Shown one piece after another: positions 17,751 to 25,307 of a DNA stretch of 64,000 nucleotides (position 1 is the first letter of the stretch; each line of letters starts with the position of its first letter). The translations under genes and the position numbers were made by a program. Below the pieces are notes generated by a model that was given only the letters and a program-made list of their open reading frames with translations, did no database searches and was not told the origin of the DNA. Origin of the DNA: Actinacidiphila glaucinigra (GTDB taxonomy: Bacteria > Actinomycetota > Actinomycetes > Streptomycetales > Streptomycetaceae); NCBI RefSeq assembly GCF_900188405.1, contig NZ_FZOF01000001.1, positions 434,001 through 498,000 of the forward strand, given 5' to 3'.

Positions 17751-18953
17751 TCAGCCCCGCAGCGGCAGTGCCTGTCCCGCGACCACCAGCACCACGTGCT
17801 CGGACTCGTCGGCCAGCGCGACGTTCAACCGCCCCAGCTCGTCCCGGAATCTGCGCCCGCTGGCCGTGGCCGGGACGACCCCGGAGCCCACCTCGTTGCT
17901 GACCGCCACGACCGTGCGGCGGGTCGCGCGCCACGCCGCGGTCAGTTCCCCGACGCGGCGGCGCAGTTCGCGCTCGGCGCCCTCCGCCCACTTCGCGTCG
18001 TCCCACGCGCCGAGCTCGTCCATGGTGTGCGTCAGCCACAGCGACAGGCAGTCGATCAGCAGCGCCGGCCCGTCCCCCTCGGCCAGCAGCGGCAGCAGGT
18101 CGCAGGTCTCCACCGTCTGCCAGGACTGCGGGCGCCGCTCCCGGTGCAGCGCCACCCGCTCCCCCCACTCCGGGTCGCCGTCCCGGATCCCGCCGGTGGC
18201 CACGTACACGACGTCGGGGAAGGCCGACAGCCTGCGCTCCGCCTCCACCGACTTGCCCGACCGGGCGCCGCCCAGCACGAGCGTGCGCCGCGGCACGTCC
18301 GGTACGTCGTGGAGATCGCCGGCCGTCAGCGTCGTGCCGTCAGGCACCGCCCGCACGCCGAGCGCGGCCAGCCGGCGCCGCAGCTCCGGCCCCGGGTGGA
18401 CGCGGTGGTCCAGGTGGACGGCGATCACATCGGTGGTGCTCCCGACCGCGCCGGCCGCGCGCAGCCGCGCCAGCGCGTCGGGCCGCCCCACCGCGTCCAG
18501 CAGCACCGCCCGGTACGGCTCCACGGCCTCCGGCAGCCCCGCGGGGGCGCACTCGGGCGGCAGGTACAGCAGCCGCTCGCCCTCGGGTCCCGTCACCTCG
18601 TACCCGGAACCGGGCGCGTCGACCGGGACCGCCCGCACCCGGTGCCCGGTCGGCAGTGCGATCTCCTGCCCGGGCGCCACCCGGCCCGGCGCGGGCAGCC
18701 CCGCCGGGATCTCCACGGCAGGCCCGTCGTGCGGATGCGACAGCAGCACCTGGCGCACCCCGGCGAGCGAGTGACCGGACCGCGCCGCCGCGAAGGCGAG
18801 ACCGGGCGTCAGGTCGAGCAGCAGCACCCCGTCCACGAGCAGCGAGGTCGCCGCCCGAGCGTCGTCGCCCACCGCCGTCTCGCACGCGGCGCACGGGCAG
18901 CCGGGCAGGGGCAGGCCGTCGGGGCCCCCGGTGCCGAGGAGAGTCAGTTCCAC
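17751..18953 (-). CDS. cobU: Adenosylcobinamide kinase/guanylyltransferase CobU fused to an N-terminal metallo-beta-lactamase-like domain
   Basis: 400 residues from GTG 18953. Residues about 1-210 resemble a PhnP-type metallo-beta-lactamase fold (MELTLLGTGGPDGLPLPGCP, then VLLSHPHDGPAVE). Residues about 223-400 are CobU: P-loop GGARSGKS at 228-235, VYVATGGIRDGDPEW, HRERRPQSWQTVE, LLIDCLSLWLTHTM and AVSNEVGSGVVP. CobU phosphorylates adenosylcobinamide and attaches GMP. The usual HxHxDH zinc motif of the N-terminal domain is replaced by HPHDGP (His73, His75), so that half may have lost activity. Upstream of cobT. Confidence 0.93.
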   Translation of the reverse strand: MELTLLGTGGPDGLPLPGCPCAACETAVGDDARAATSLLVDGVLLLDLTPGLAFAAARSGHSLAGVRQVLLSHPHDGPAVEIPAGLPAPGRVAPGQEIALPTGHRVRAVPVDAPGSGYEVTGPEGERLLYLPPECAPAGLPEAVEPYRAVLLDAVGRPDALARLRAAGAVGSTTDVIAVHLDHRVHPGPELRRRLAALGVRAVPDGTTLTAGDLHDVPDVPRRTLVLGGARSGKSVEAERRLSAFPDVVYVATGGIRDGDPEWGERVALHRERRPQSWQTVETCDLLPLLAEGDGPALLIDCLSLWLTHTMDELGAWDDAKWAEGAERELRRRVGELTAAWRATRRTVVAVSNEVGSGVVPATASGRRFRDELGRLNVALADESEHVVLVVAGQALPLRG

Positions 18954-18981
18954 GTGCCGATCCTCTCGCGTCCGCGCACGC

Positions 18982-18987
18982 TACGCT
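18982..18987 (+). promoter_or_regulatory. Candidate -10 box for the 68-residue protein gene
   Basis: TACGCT lies 36 bases before the ATG at 19023, and GAGGAG at 19011-19016 is a good ribosome site. Divergent from cobU within 69 bases. Confidence 0.3.
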
Positions 18988-19022
18988 GCCGGGCAGGCAC
19001 CCCCAGGGACGAGGAGACGGAC

Positions 19023-19229
19023 ATGGCGTGGACGTGGCGTTTCGAGAAGACCGACGGCACGGAGGTCACCCCCGCGGTCGAGCCCGAGGAGTTCACCACG
19101 CAAGGTGACGCCGAGTCGTGGATCGGCGAGGTCTGGAAGGACCTCCGCCAGGGCGGCGCCGACCAGGTCCACCTCTTCGAGGACAGCACGAAGATCTACG
19201 GCCCGATGAGCCTGCACGCCGACGAGTAG
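19023..19229 (+). CDS. Conserved small protein, 68 residues
   Basis: Starts at ATG 19023, seven bases after GAGGAG. The sequence begins MAWTWRFEKTDGTEV and continues with QGDAESWIGEVWKDL and QVHLFEDSTKIYGPMSL. It is soluble, acidic and rich in Trp and Glu, with no signal or membrane segment. Short proteins of this type are widespread in Streptomyces, with no known function. The clean ribosome site, hairpin after the stop and compositional bias support a real gene. Divergent from cobU. Confidence 0.8.
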   Translation: MAWTWRFEKTDGTEVTPAVEPEEFTTQGDAESWIGEVWKDLRQGGADQVHLFEDSTKIYGPMSLHADE

Positions 19230-19275
19230 ACCCCGTGCCGCGGCGGACGGGAGGACCGGCCGCCGCGACGCCCCC

Positions 19276-19315
19276 GGGGGCGGGGCCGTGGGTGACGTCC
19301 CATGACCCCGCCCCC
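19276..19315. terminator. Bidirectional terminator between the 68-residue gene and the htrA-like gene
   Basis: 10-bp GGGGGCGGGG/CCCCGCCCCC stem with an inner CGTGGG/CCCATG arm. It lies between two convergent genes. A smaller CGCGGCGG/CCGCCGCG hairpin is at 19239-19267. Confidence 0.6.
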
Positions 19316-19331
19316 TGCCGTGCGCCCCGTC

Positions 19332-20429
19332 CTACTGGAGCTGCCCCAGCGTGACCTTGACGGTCTTCTCGGCGCCGCCGCGCTGGAAGGTGACGTCCAC
19401 GGTGTCGCCGGGCGCGTGCTGGACCAGGGCCTCGGACAGCGACTGCAGGGTGGTGATGTCGTCGCCCCCGACCCGGATCACGACGTCCCCGGGCCTGATG
19501 CCGGCCTTCTCCGCCGCCCCGCCCCTGGTGACCTCGACGACGCCCACCCCGGCGGGCTGGAAGTCCTCGTCGAGGACGGTGCGCCCGGCGATGCCCAGCG
19601 CCGCGCGGCCGGAGTCGACGACCTTGCCGTGCTCGATGATCTGGTCCGCGATGCGGGTGACGGTCGCCGCGGGGATGGCGAAGCCGATGCCCGGCGCGGA
19701 GGAGTCGCCCATGGAGGTGTTGACCGCGGCGAGCGTCGGGATGCCGATGACCTGGCCGGAGAGGTTGACCAGCGCGCCCCCGCTGTTGCCCGGGTTGATG
19801 GGCGCCGAGGTCTGCACCATGTCGGCCAGGGTGGCGCCGGTGCCGCCCTCGGCCCCGGTCTCGCTGACCGTACGGCCGACGGCCGAGACGATGCCCTGGG
19901 TGACGCTGCTGTTCAGGCCCAGCGGGCTGCCCATGGCGAGCACGATCTGCCCGACCTGGACGTCGCGGGACCGCCCGAAGGTCGCCGCGCGCAGCCCGCT
20001 CGGCGGGTCCTCGAGTTCGATGACGGCCAGGTCCTGCTCGGGATAGGCGGCCACGAGCCGGCCCTTGTGGGGGGTGTCGCTGTTGGCGAGGGTGACCTCG
20101 AAGGTGTCGGCGCTGCCGACGACATGGGCGTTGGTGACGATGTGGCCCTTGGTGTCGTAGACGATGCCGGAGCCCAGTCCCTCGGATGTGTTGATCTGGA
20201 CGACGGACGGCAGCACCGCCTTGACCACCTGCTGGTACGAGCGCTCCAGATCACGGGCGCCGGCCAGCTCGGAGGCGGCGACGGGCGGCGCGGAGGACGC
20301 CGCGCTGGGGGAGGGGGAGCCCCCCGTGCATCCGGCGGCAAGGCTCCCGCAGCAGGCGACGGCCAGCAGCAGGGCCGCCACCCGCAGTGCCGCCGGCGGC
20401 CGCCATCGGTTCGGCTTGGAATCGCGCAT
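19332..20429 (-). CDS. HtrA/DegP-like serine protease with PDZ domain, lipoprotein
   Basis: 365 residues from ATG 20429. The signal peptide ends in LAAGC, with lipid-modified Cys34, placing the enzyme on the outer face of the membrane. The trypsin-like domain has His102 (NAHVVG), Asp133 (DLAVIE) and Ser216 (NPGNSGGAL). A PDZ domain follows from about residue 275 (GVVEVTRGGAAEKAGIRPGD). It probably cleaves misfolded exported proteins under envelope stress. pspA and a two-component system, also envelope-related, are within 4 kb. Confidence 0.92.
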   Translation of the reverse strand: MRDSKPNRWRPPAALRVAALLLAVACCGSLAAGCTGGSPSPSAASSAPPVAASELAGARDLERSYQQVVKAVLPSVVQINTSEGLGSGIVYDTKGHIVTNAHVVGSADTFEVTLANSDTPHKGRLVAAYPEQDLAVIELEDPPSGLRAATFGRSRDVQVGQIVLAMGSPLGLNSSVTQGIVSAVGRTVSETGAEGGTGATLADMVQTSAPINPGNSGGALVNLSGQVIGIPTLAAVNTSMGDSSAPGIGFAIPAATVTRIADQIIEHGKVVDSGRAALGIAGRTVLDEDFQPAGVGVVEVTRGGAAEKAGIRPGDVVIRVGGDDITTLQSLSEALVQHAPGDTVDVTFQRGGAEKTVKVTLGQLQ

Positions 20430-20478
20430 GACCGAAGTGTCGCGTTCGCGGCGCTCCGTCCCGGGTATCCCGCCCCGG

Positions 20479-21261
20479 TCAGCTCCGTACTCCGCACAGA
20501 TGCAGCAGTGCCGCGACTCCGCGGTAGGGATCGGTGCGCCCGGCCAGCTCCTCGGCGGCCAGCAGCTCCTCCGGCACCTCCACGGCGTCGTCCGGCGCGG
20601 TGTCGGTGAAGACCCGCACCCCGTACCAGGCGTGCAGCGGCGCGCCGATGGCACTGAGCGTCGTCGTCAGGTCCGCGCGCCGGTCGGCGCGGGCGGGCAG
20701 CCCCAGCCGGTTGGTGTACGTGTCGCCCCCGAAGGCGGCCAGCGCGCCGGCCCAGTCGCCCTGCAGCGCGGGCCGCATGGCCAGGGCGTCGGCGTTGCGC
20801 ACCAGCAGCGACAGCAGCCCGCCGGGGGCCAGCACACGGGCGAGTCCGGCGACCATGGCGTCCGGCTCGGGCACGTACATCAGCACGCCGTGGCAGAGCA
20901 CCACGTCGAAGCTGCCGGGCCCGAAGTGCCGGCCGGTCTCCCGGCCGTCGCCCTCGACGAGGGTGATCCGCTCGCGTATGCCCTCCGGCTCGGCGGCCAC
21001 CGCCTCGCGCAGGACGGCCGCCATCTCGGCGTCCGCCTCCAGGCCGGTGACCAGATGGCCCGCGCGGGCCAGCCGCAGCGCCTGGGTGCCCTGGCCGGGG
21101 CCCACGTCGAGGATCCTCAGCCGGCGCCCCACGGGGAAGCGCGCGGTGATCTGCTCGTCGAGCTGGCGCGCGACGAGCTCCTGGCGCACGGTGTTCCGGA
21201 GTCCGCCCAGCCGCTCCAGCCACGGACCCGCGGCGGCGGCGAACCCGCCGTTCCCGCTCAG
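20479..21261 (-). CDS. SAM-dependent methyltransferase, class I
   Basis: The SAM site is ILDVGPGQGTQALRLARAG, followed by LEADAEMAAVL, LVEGDGRE and FDVVLCHGVLMYVPEPDAM; a SmtA-like fold with unknown substrate. The start is uncertain. The frame has no ATG or GTG upstream of GTG 21189, yet well-formed sequence (GNGGFAAAAGPWLERLGGLR) precedes it. CTG 21261 overlaps the TGA of the DUF3043 gene (CTGA) and would give 260 residues by coupling; GTG 21189 gives 236. The smaller form is what standard gene callers would choose. Confidence 0.85.
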   Translation of the reverse strand: MSGNGGFAAAAGPWLERLGGLRNTVRQELVARQLDEQITARFPVGRRLRILDVGPGQGTQALRLARAGHLVTGLEADAEMAAVLREAVAAEPEGIRERITLVEGDGRETGRHFGPGSFDVVLCHGVLMYVPEPDAMVAGLARVLAPGGLLSLLVRNADALAMRPALQGDWAGALAAFGGDTYTNRLGLPARADRRADLTTTLSAIGAPLHAWYGVRVFTDTAPDDAVEVPEELLAAEELAGRTDPYRGVAALLHLCGVRS

Positions 21262-21848
21262 AGCTTGGTGCCGCGCTTGACCTGCGGCTTCGGCAGGCGC
21301 AGTCGGCGCATCTGGAGGGTCCGCATGAGAGCGTAGGCCACGGCGCCCTTGGTGGGCTTGTCCGGGAAGCGCTTCGCCAGCTCGCGGCGGAGCAGCAGAC
21401 CGCTGACGGCCGAGTCGACGACGATCAGCACGATCACCACGAGCCACAGCAGCAGCGAGATGTTCTGCAGCGCCGGGTTCTTGAGCATGCTGAGCACGAG
21501 GATGACCACGGCCAGCGGCAGGAAGAACTCCGCCACACGGAAGCGCGAGTCCACGTAGTCGCGGGCGAACTTGCGCACCGGGCCCTTGTCACGGGCGGGC
21601 AGGTAGCGCTCGTCGCCGTTCATCAGCGATTCGCGCTGCTTGGCGAGGTCGGCGCGCCTGGCCTCACGGGCCTGCTTGGTGGCGGCCTTGCGGTCGGTGG
21701 GTGTGGTCACCGCCTTGCGGCGCTGCGTCTGGGCATCGCTGCGTTTGGGGGTGGGGCGGCCCTTGGGAGCCTGCGGGTCGCGGGGCTGCCGGTCCTCCAC
21801 CACAGTGGTGGACACGGTCTGCTCGGTTTGGGAACGACGTCGGAACAC
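21258..21848 (-). CDS. DUF3043 membrane protein
   Basis: 196 residues from GTG 21848 (VFRRRSQTEQ); GGAG is only two bases away, an unusually short spacing. A long basic, hydrophilic N-terminus (KGRPTPKRSDAQTQRRKA) precedes two membrane helices, FFLPLAVVILVLSMLK and ISLLLWLVVIVLIVVDSAV, then a basic C-terminal tail. The pattern is that of the actinobacterial DUF3043 family, of unknown role. Its stop overlaps the probable start of the methyltransferase gene. Confidence 0.88.
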   Translation of the reverse strand: MFRRRSQTEQTVSTTVVEDRQPRDPQAPKGRPTPKRSDAQTQRRKAVTTPTDRKAATKQAREARRADLAKQRESLMNGDERYLPARDKGPVRKFARDYVDSRFRVAEFFLPLAVVILVLSMLKNPALQNISLLLWLVVIVLIVVDSAVSGLLLRRELAKRFPDKPTKGAVAYALMRTLQMRRLRLPKPQVKRGTKL

Positions 21849-21971
21849 GACTCCAAGGTTACGTGCTCGCCGACCGGACCCCCAGCCCCTCACCTACTCC
21901 CTGGGCCTGAGGTCATCGAACTGTGATCGTTCCTAAGGATGAGCGCATCCGCAACAGAACAGTGGGGTAAT

Positions 21972-21998
21972 GGAACCAGGGCCCGTACTGTGGGGTCT
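21972..21998 (+). promoter_or_regulatory. Candidate ECF sigma (SigE-type) promoter for pspA
   Basis: GGAAC at 21972-21976 and GTCT at 21995-21998 are 18 bases apart, close to the GGAAC/GTC pattern of Streptomyces SigE-type promoters. Transcription would start near 22005, about 40 bases before pspA. TACTGT at 21986-21991 could be an overlapping vegetative -10 box. Confidence 0.45.
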
Positions 21999-22044
21999 GT
22001 AGATGGTGTGCTGGCGAGCTGAATGAAGGGGGCGCGCGAGGCCC

Positions 22045-22833
22045 ATGAGCGGTGTCATGAAGCGGATGGGGATGATCTTCCGCGCGAAGGCCAACAAGGC
22101 CCTTGACCGGGCCGAGGATCCGCGCGAGACCCTCGACTACTCGTACCAGAAACAGCTGGAGCTGCTGCAGAAGGTGCGGCGCGGTGTCGCGGACGTCGCC
22201 ACCTCGCGCAAGCGCCTGGAGCTGCAGCTGAACCAGCTGCAGCAGCAGTCCGCGAAGTACGAGGACCAGGGCCGCAAGGCGCTCGCCCTGGGCCGGGAGG
22301 ACCTGGCCCGCGAGGCGCTGTCGCGCCGCGCCGCCCTCCAGCAGCAGGTCACCGATCTGGAGACGCAGCACCAGACGCTGCAGGGCGAGGAGGAGAAGCT
22401 CACCCTCGCCGCCCAGCGGCTGCAGGCCAAGGTGGACGCCTTCCGCACCAAGAAGGAGACCATCAAGGCCACCTACAGCGCGGCCAAGGCCCAGACCCAG
22501 ATCGGCGAGGCCTTCTCCGGCATCTCCGAGGAGATGGGCGACGTCGGCCTGGCGATCCAGCGGGCCGAGGACAAGACCGAGCAGCTGCGCGCCCGTGCCG
22601 GCGCCCTGGACGAGCTGCTGGCCTCCGGCGCCCTCGACGACCCGACGGGGATCGCCAAGGACGACATCCAGGCCGAGCTCGACCGCCTCTCCGGCGGCAG
22701 CGACGTCGAGCTGGAGCTGCAGCGCATGAAGGCCGAGCTGGCCGGGGGCTCCCCCCAGCAGGCCATCGAGGGCGGGCAGCAGCAGGGCCAGCCGCAGCAG
22801 ACCCAGGACCAGCCCCGGTTCGACAAGCAGTAG
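22045..22833 (+). CDS. pspA: Phage shock protein A (PspA/IM30 family)
   Basis: 262 residues. Peripheral membrane-stabilising protein that forms large oligomers under envelope stress. MKRMGMIFRAKANKALDRAE is the amphipathic N-terminal helix and linker, followed by DPRETLDYSYQKQLELLQKV and long coiled coil to about residue 215. A Gln-rich tail (GGQQQGQPQQTQDQ) is a local addition. Twenty bases separate it from pspAA. The ECF-like promoter upstream fits induction by wall or membrane damage. Confidence 0.96.
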   Translation: MSGVMKRMGMIFRAKANKALDRAEDPRETLDYSYQKQLELLQKVRRGVADVATSRKRLELQLNQLQQQSAKYEDQGRKALALGREDLAREALSRRAALQQQVTDLETQHQTLQGEEEKLTLAAQRLQAKVDAFRTKKETIKATYSAAKAQTQIGEAFSGISEEMGDVGLAIQRAEDKTEQLRARAGALDELLASGALDDPTGIAKDDIQAELDRLSGGSDVELELQRMKAELAGGSPQQAIEGGQQQGQPQQTQDQPRFDKQ

Positions 22834-22853
22834 ACACCCCGGAGGAGGGCGTC

Positions 22854-23132
22854 GTGATCGTACGGATCATGGGCGAGGGCCAGGTGACGGTGGACAAGAG
22901 CCACCTCGCCGAACTCGACAAGCTCGACGACGAGCTCCTGGCGGAGATGGAGAGCGGTGACGAGGCCGGGTTCCGGCGCACGCTCACCGCGCTCCTCGAC
23001 GCCGTCCGGCGGCTCGGCACACCTCTGCCGGACGACTCGCTGGAGCCGTCCGAGCTGATCCTGCCGGCCTCGGACGCCACCTTGGAGGAGGTCCGGGAAC
23101 TGCTCGGGGACGAAGGGCTCATCCCCGGCTGA
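22854..23132 (+). CDS. pspAA: PspA-associated protein PspAA
   Basis: 92 residues from GTG 22854, with GGAGGAGG six bases upstream. MIVRIMGEGQVTV, LAELDKLDDELLAEM and DEAGFRRTLTALLDAV are typical of the small acidic partner found next to actinobacterial PspA. Soluble, with no membrane segment. Probably co-transcribed with pspA and thought to modulate it. Confidence 0.9.
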   Translation: MIVRIMGEGQVTVDKSHLAELDKLDDELLAEMESGDEAGFRRTLTALLDAVRRLGTPLPDDSLEPSELILPASDATLEEVRELLGDEGLIPG

Positions 23133-23158
23133 CCCTCGCCGACCAGCGCACTCGCCGA

Positions 23159-23195
23159 CGTGCCCCGGCCCGGTACCGCACCGGGCCGGGGCACG
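23159..23195 (+). terminator. pspA-pspAA terminator hairpin
   Basis: 16-bp perfect stem starting CGTGCCCCGG, with a five-base loop, 26 bases past the pspAA stop. Confidence 0.8.
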
Positions 23196-23221
23196 GCCGT
23201 CCGTGGGGACCCGTACCGTTG

Positions 23222-24460
23222 ATGAGCGTGCACCATCGATCCATGAGGGACCGGGCCCGGTTGTGGCCGCAGGCCCACCCCATCGCGCTCGACGCCGGGC
23301 TGGCGCTCGCCGTCCTCGCGGTGATCCTCGGCAACATGTTCATCGGGCCGCACACCGAGCGGTACGACGCCTCGGCCCCGGACATCCTGCTGGCCGTCAT
23401 CGGCTCCGCGGCGCTGCTGCTGCGCCGCCGCAGCCCGCTGGGCGTCCTCGCCTTCACCGGCGCGGTCACCGTGGTCTACCTGCTCACCGCGACCGGGGAG
23501 GGCCGCGCCCCGGTGGCGGCCACCGTGGTCGTCGCGCTCTTCTCCGCCTCCACGCACACCGACCGCACCACCACCTTCCGGCTGGGCCTGGCCACCTGCC
23601 TCCTGCTGCCCGCGATCGCCATGCTCTTCGGATCCCGGCCCTGGTACTCCGCCGAGAACATCGCCCTGTTCGCGTGGAGCGGCATGGCCGCGGCCGCCGG
23701 TGAGGCCACCCGCAACCGCCGGGCGTACGTCGCCGCCGTCGAGGAGCGCGCCGAGCGGGCCGAGCGGACCCGGGAGGAGGAGGCCAAGCGCCGCGTCACC
23801 GAGGAGCGGATGCGGATCGCCCGGGAGCTGCACGATGTGGTCGCCCACCACATCGCCCTGGTCAACGTGCAGGCGGGTGTCGCCGCCCACATCATGGACA
23901 GCCGCCCCGACCAGGCGAAGCAGGCCCTCGCGCACGTCCGCGAGGCGAGCCGTTCCGCGCTGGACGAGCTCCGCGCGACCGTCGGCCTGCTGCGGCAGTC
24001 CGGGGATCCCGCCGCCCCCATGGAACCGGCGCCCGGCCTCGGCGTGCTGGACCAGCTCGTCGACGGCTTCCGCCGGGCCGGGCTGCCGGTGGAGGTCGTC
24101 GAGGAGGACCCCGGCACGCTTCCCGCCGGCGTGGACCTCACCGCGTACCGGGTCATCCAGGAGTCGCTCACCAACGTCCACAAGCACGCCGGCCCGGGCG
24201 CCCGGGCCGAGATCCGCATCGCGCGCGGCGACGCGGAACTGGAGGTCACCGTGGTCGACCGCGGCGGCAGCCCGCAGGCCCCGGGTACCGCGGGCGGCGG
24301 CCACGGGCTGATCGGCATGCGCGAGCGCGCCGCGGCCCTCGGCGGCACCTGCGAGGCCGGCCCCCGCACCCAGGGCGGCTTCCGCGTCCACGCCCGCCTG
24401 CCGCTCGCATCCCCCGCCCGGCCGGCCGGCCCGGCGGGGGATGGGAGAATCCCCGCATGA
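23222..24460 (+). CDS. Sensor histidine kinase (HisKA_3/NarX-LiaS type)
   Basis: 412 residues from ATG 23222; TTG 23219 and GTG 23228 are neighbours in frame. Four or more N-terminal helices (about 20-160: LDAGLALAVLAVILGNMF, VLAFTGAVTVVYLLT, LATCLLLPAIAMLF) form a membrane sensor without a large outer domain. The phosphorylated histidine is in ARELHDVVAHHIA (about His204). ATPase boxes are QESLTNVHKHAG and GGGHGLIGMRERA. Its stop overlaps the response regulator start (ATGA), so the two are coupled. Confidence 0.94.
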   Translation: MSVHHRSMRDRARLWPQAHPIALDAGLALAVLAVILGNMFIGPHTERYDASAPDILLAVIGSAALLLRRRSPLGVLAFTGAVTVVYLLTATGEGRAPVAATVVVALFSASTHTDRTTTFRLGLATCLLLPAIAMLFGSRPWYSAENIALFAWSGMAAAAGEATRNRRAYVAAVEERAERAERTREEEAKRRVTEERMRIARELHDVVAHHIALVNVQAGVAAHIMDSRPDQAKQALAHVREASRSALDELRATVGLLRQSGDPAAPMEPAPGLGVLDQLVDGFRRAGLPVEVVEEDPGTLPAGVDLTAYRVIQESLTNVHKHAGPGARAEIRIARGDAELEVTVVDRGGSPQAPGTAGGGHGLIGMRERAAALGGTCEAGPRTQGGFRVHARLPLASPARPAGPAGDGRIPA

Positions 24461-25143
24461 TCAGGGTGCTGCTCGCGGACGACCAGGCGCTGCTGCGGGG
24501 CGCGTTCCGCGTCCTCGTGGAGTCCGAGCCGGACATGGAGGTCGTCGGGGAGGCCTCCGACGGCGCCGAGGCCGTCGCCCTGGCCCGCAGCACCCGCGCG
24601 GACGTCGTCCTGATGGACATCCGCATGCCGGGCACGGACGGCCTGGCCGCCACCCGCGAGATCACCGCCGCCGAGGACCTGACCCGCGTGGCCGTCCTCG
24701 TCCTGACGACCTTCGAGGCCGACGAGTACGTCGCCCAGGCGATCCGGGCCGGCGCCGCCGGATTCCTCGGCAAGGGCGCCGAGCCGGACGAGCTGCTGGC
24801 CGCGATCCGCACCGTCGCCGCGGGCGACGCGCTGCTGTCCCCGTCGGCGACCAAGAGCCTGATCGCCCAGTTCCTGGCACAGAGCGGCGGGCAGCGCCCG
24901 CTGACCGCGGAGGGCGGACCGGCGGCCCCCGACCTGGACGCGCTCACCGCGCGCGAGCGCGAGGTGCTGGTCGAGGTGGCGATGGGCCTGCCGAACGACG
25001 AGATCGCCGAACGGCTCGGGGTGAGCCCTCTCACCGTCAAGACGCACGTCAACCGCACCATGGCCAAACTCGGCGCCCGCGACCGCGCGCAGCTGGTCGT
25101 CGCCGCGTACGAGTCGGGTCTGGTGCGGGCCGCCCCGCGCTGA
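24457..25143 (+). CDS. LuxR/NarL-family response regulator
   Basis: 228 residues. The receiver has acidic residues near Asp8/Asp9, phosphoacceptor Asp54 (VVLMDIRMPG) and Lys104-region GFLGKGAEP. The output HTH is LTAREREVLVEVAMGLPNDE plus VSPLTVKTHVNRTMAKLG. Partner of the preceding kinase by ATGA overlap. The RND pump gene begins 164 bases downstream and is a natural candidate target, though no operator was identified. Confidence 0.95.
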   Translation: MIRVLLADDQALLRGAFRVLVESEPDMEVVGEASDGAEAVALARSTRADVVLMDIRMPGTDGLAATREITAAEDLTRVAVLVLTTFEADEYVAQAIRAGAAGFLGKGAEPDELLAAIRTVAAGDALLSPSATKSLIAQFLAQSGGQRPLTAEGGPAAPDLDALTAREREVLVEVAMGLPNDEIAERLGVSPLTVKTHVNRTMAKLGARDRAQLVVAAYESGLVRAAPR

Positions 25144-25307
25144 GTACGACCGGCGCGTACCGCATCCGCAGTACGCACCCGCGGGCAATCACGACCTCGG
25201 GCTGAGGAAACCACCCTTCCCGGCAGGAGAAAGTGGCGTGGGCTGACAAAAGTCCGCAACCCGAGACCATCCGAGCACTCTGAGCACAGAGAAGAGACCG
25301 CACCACG

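Noticed and set aside
18954-19022. B12 riboswitch upstream of cobU
   Set aside because: Only 69 bases between divergent genes, too short for the element, and no B12-box sequence is seen.
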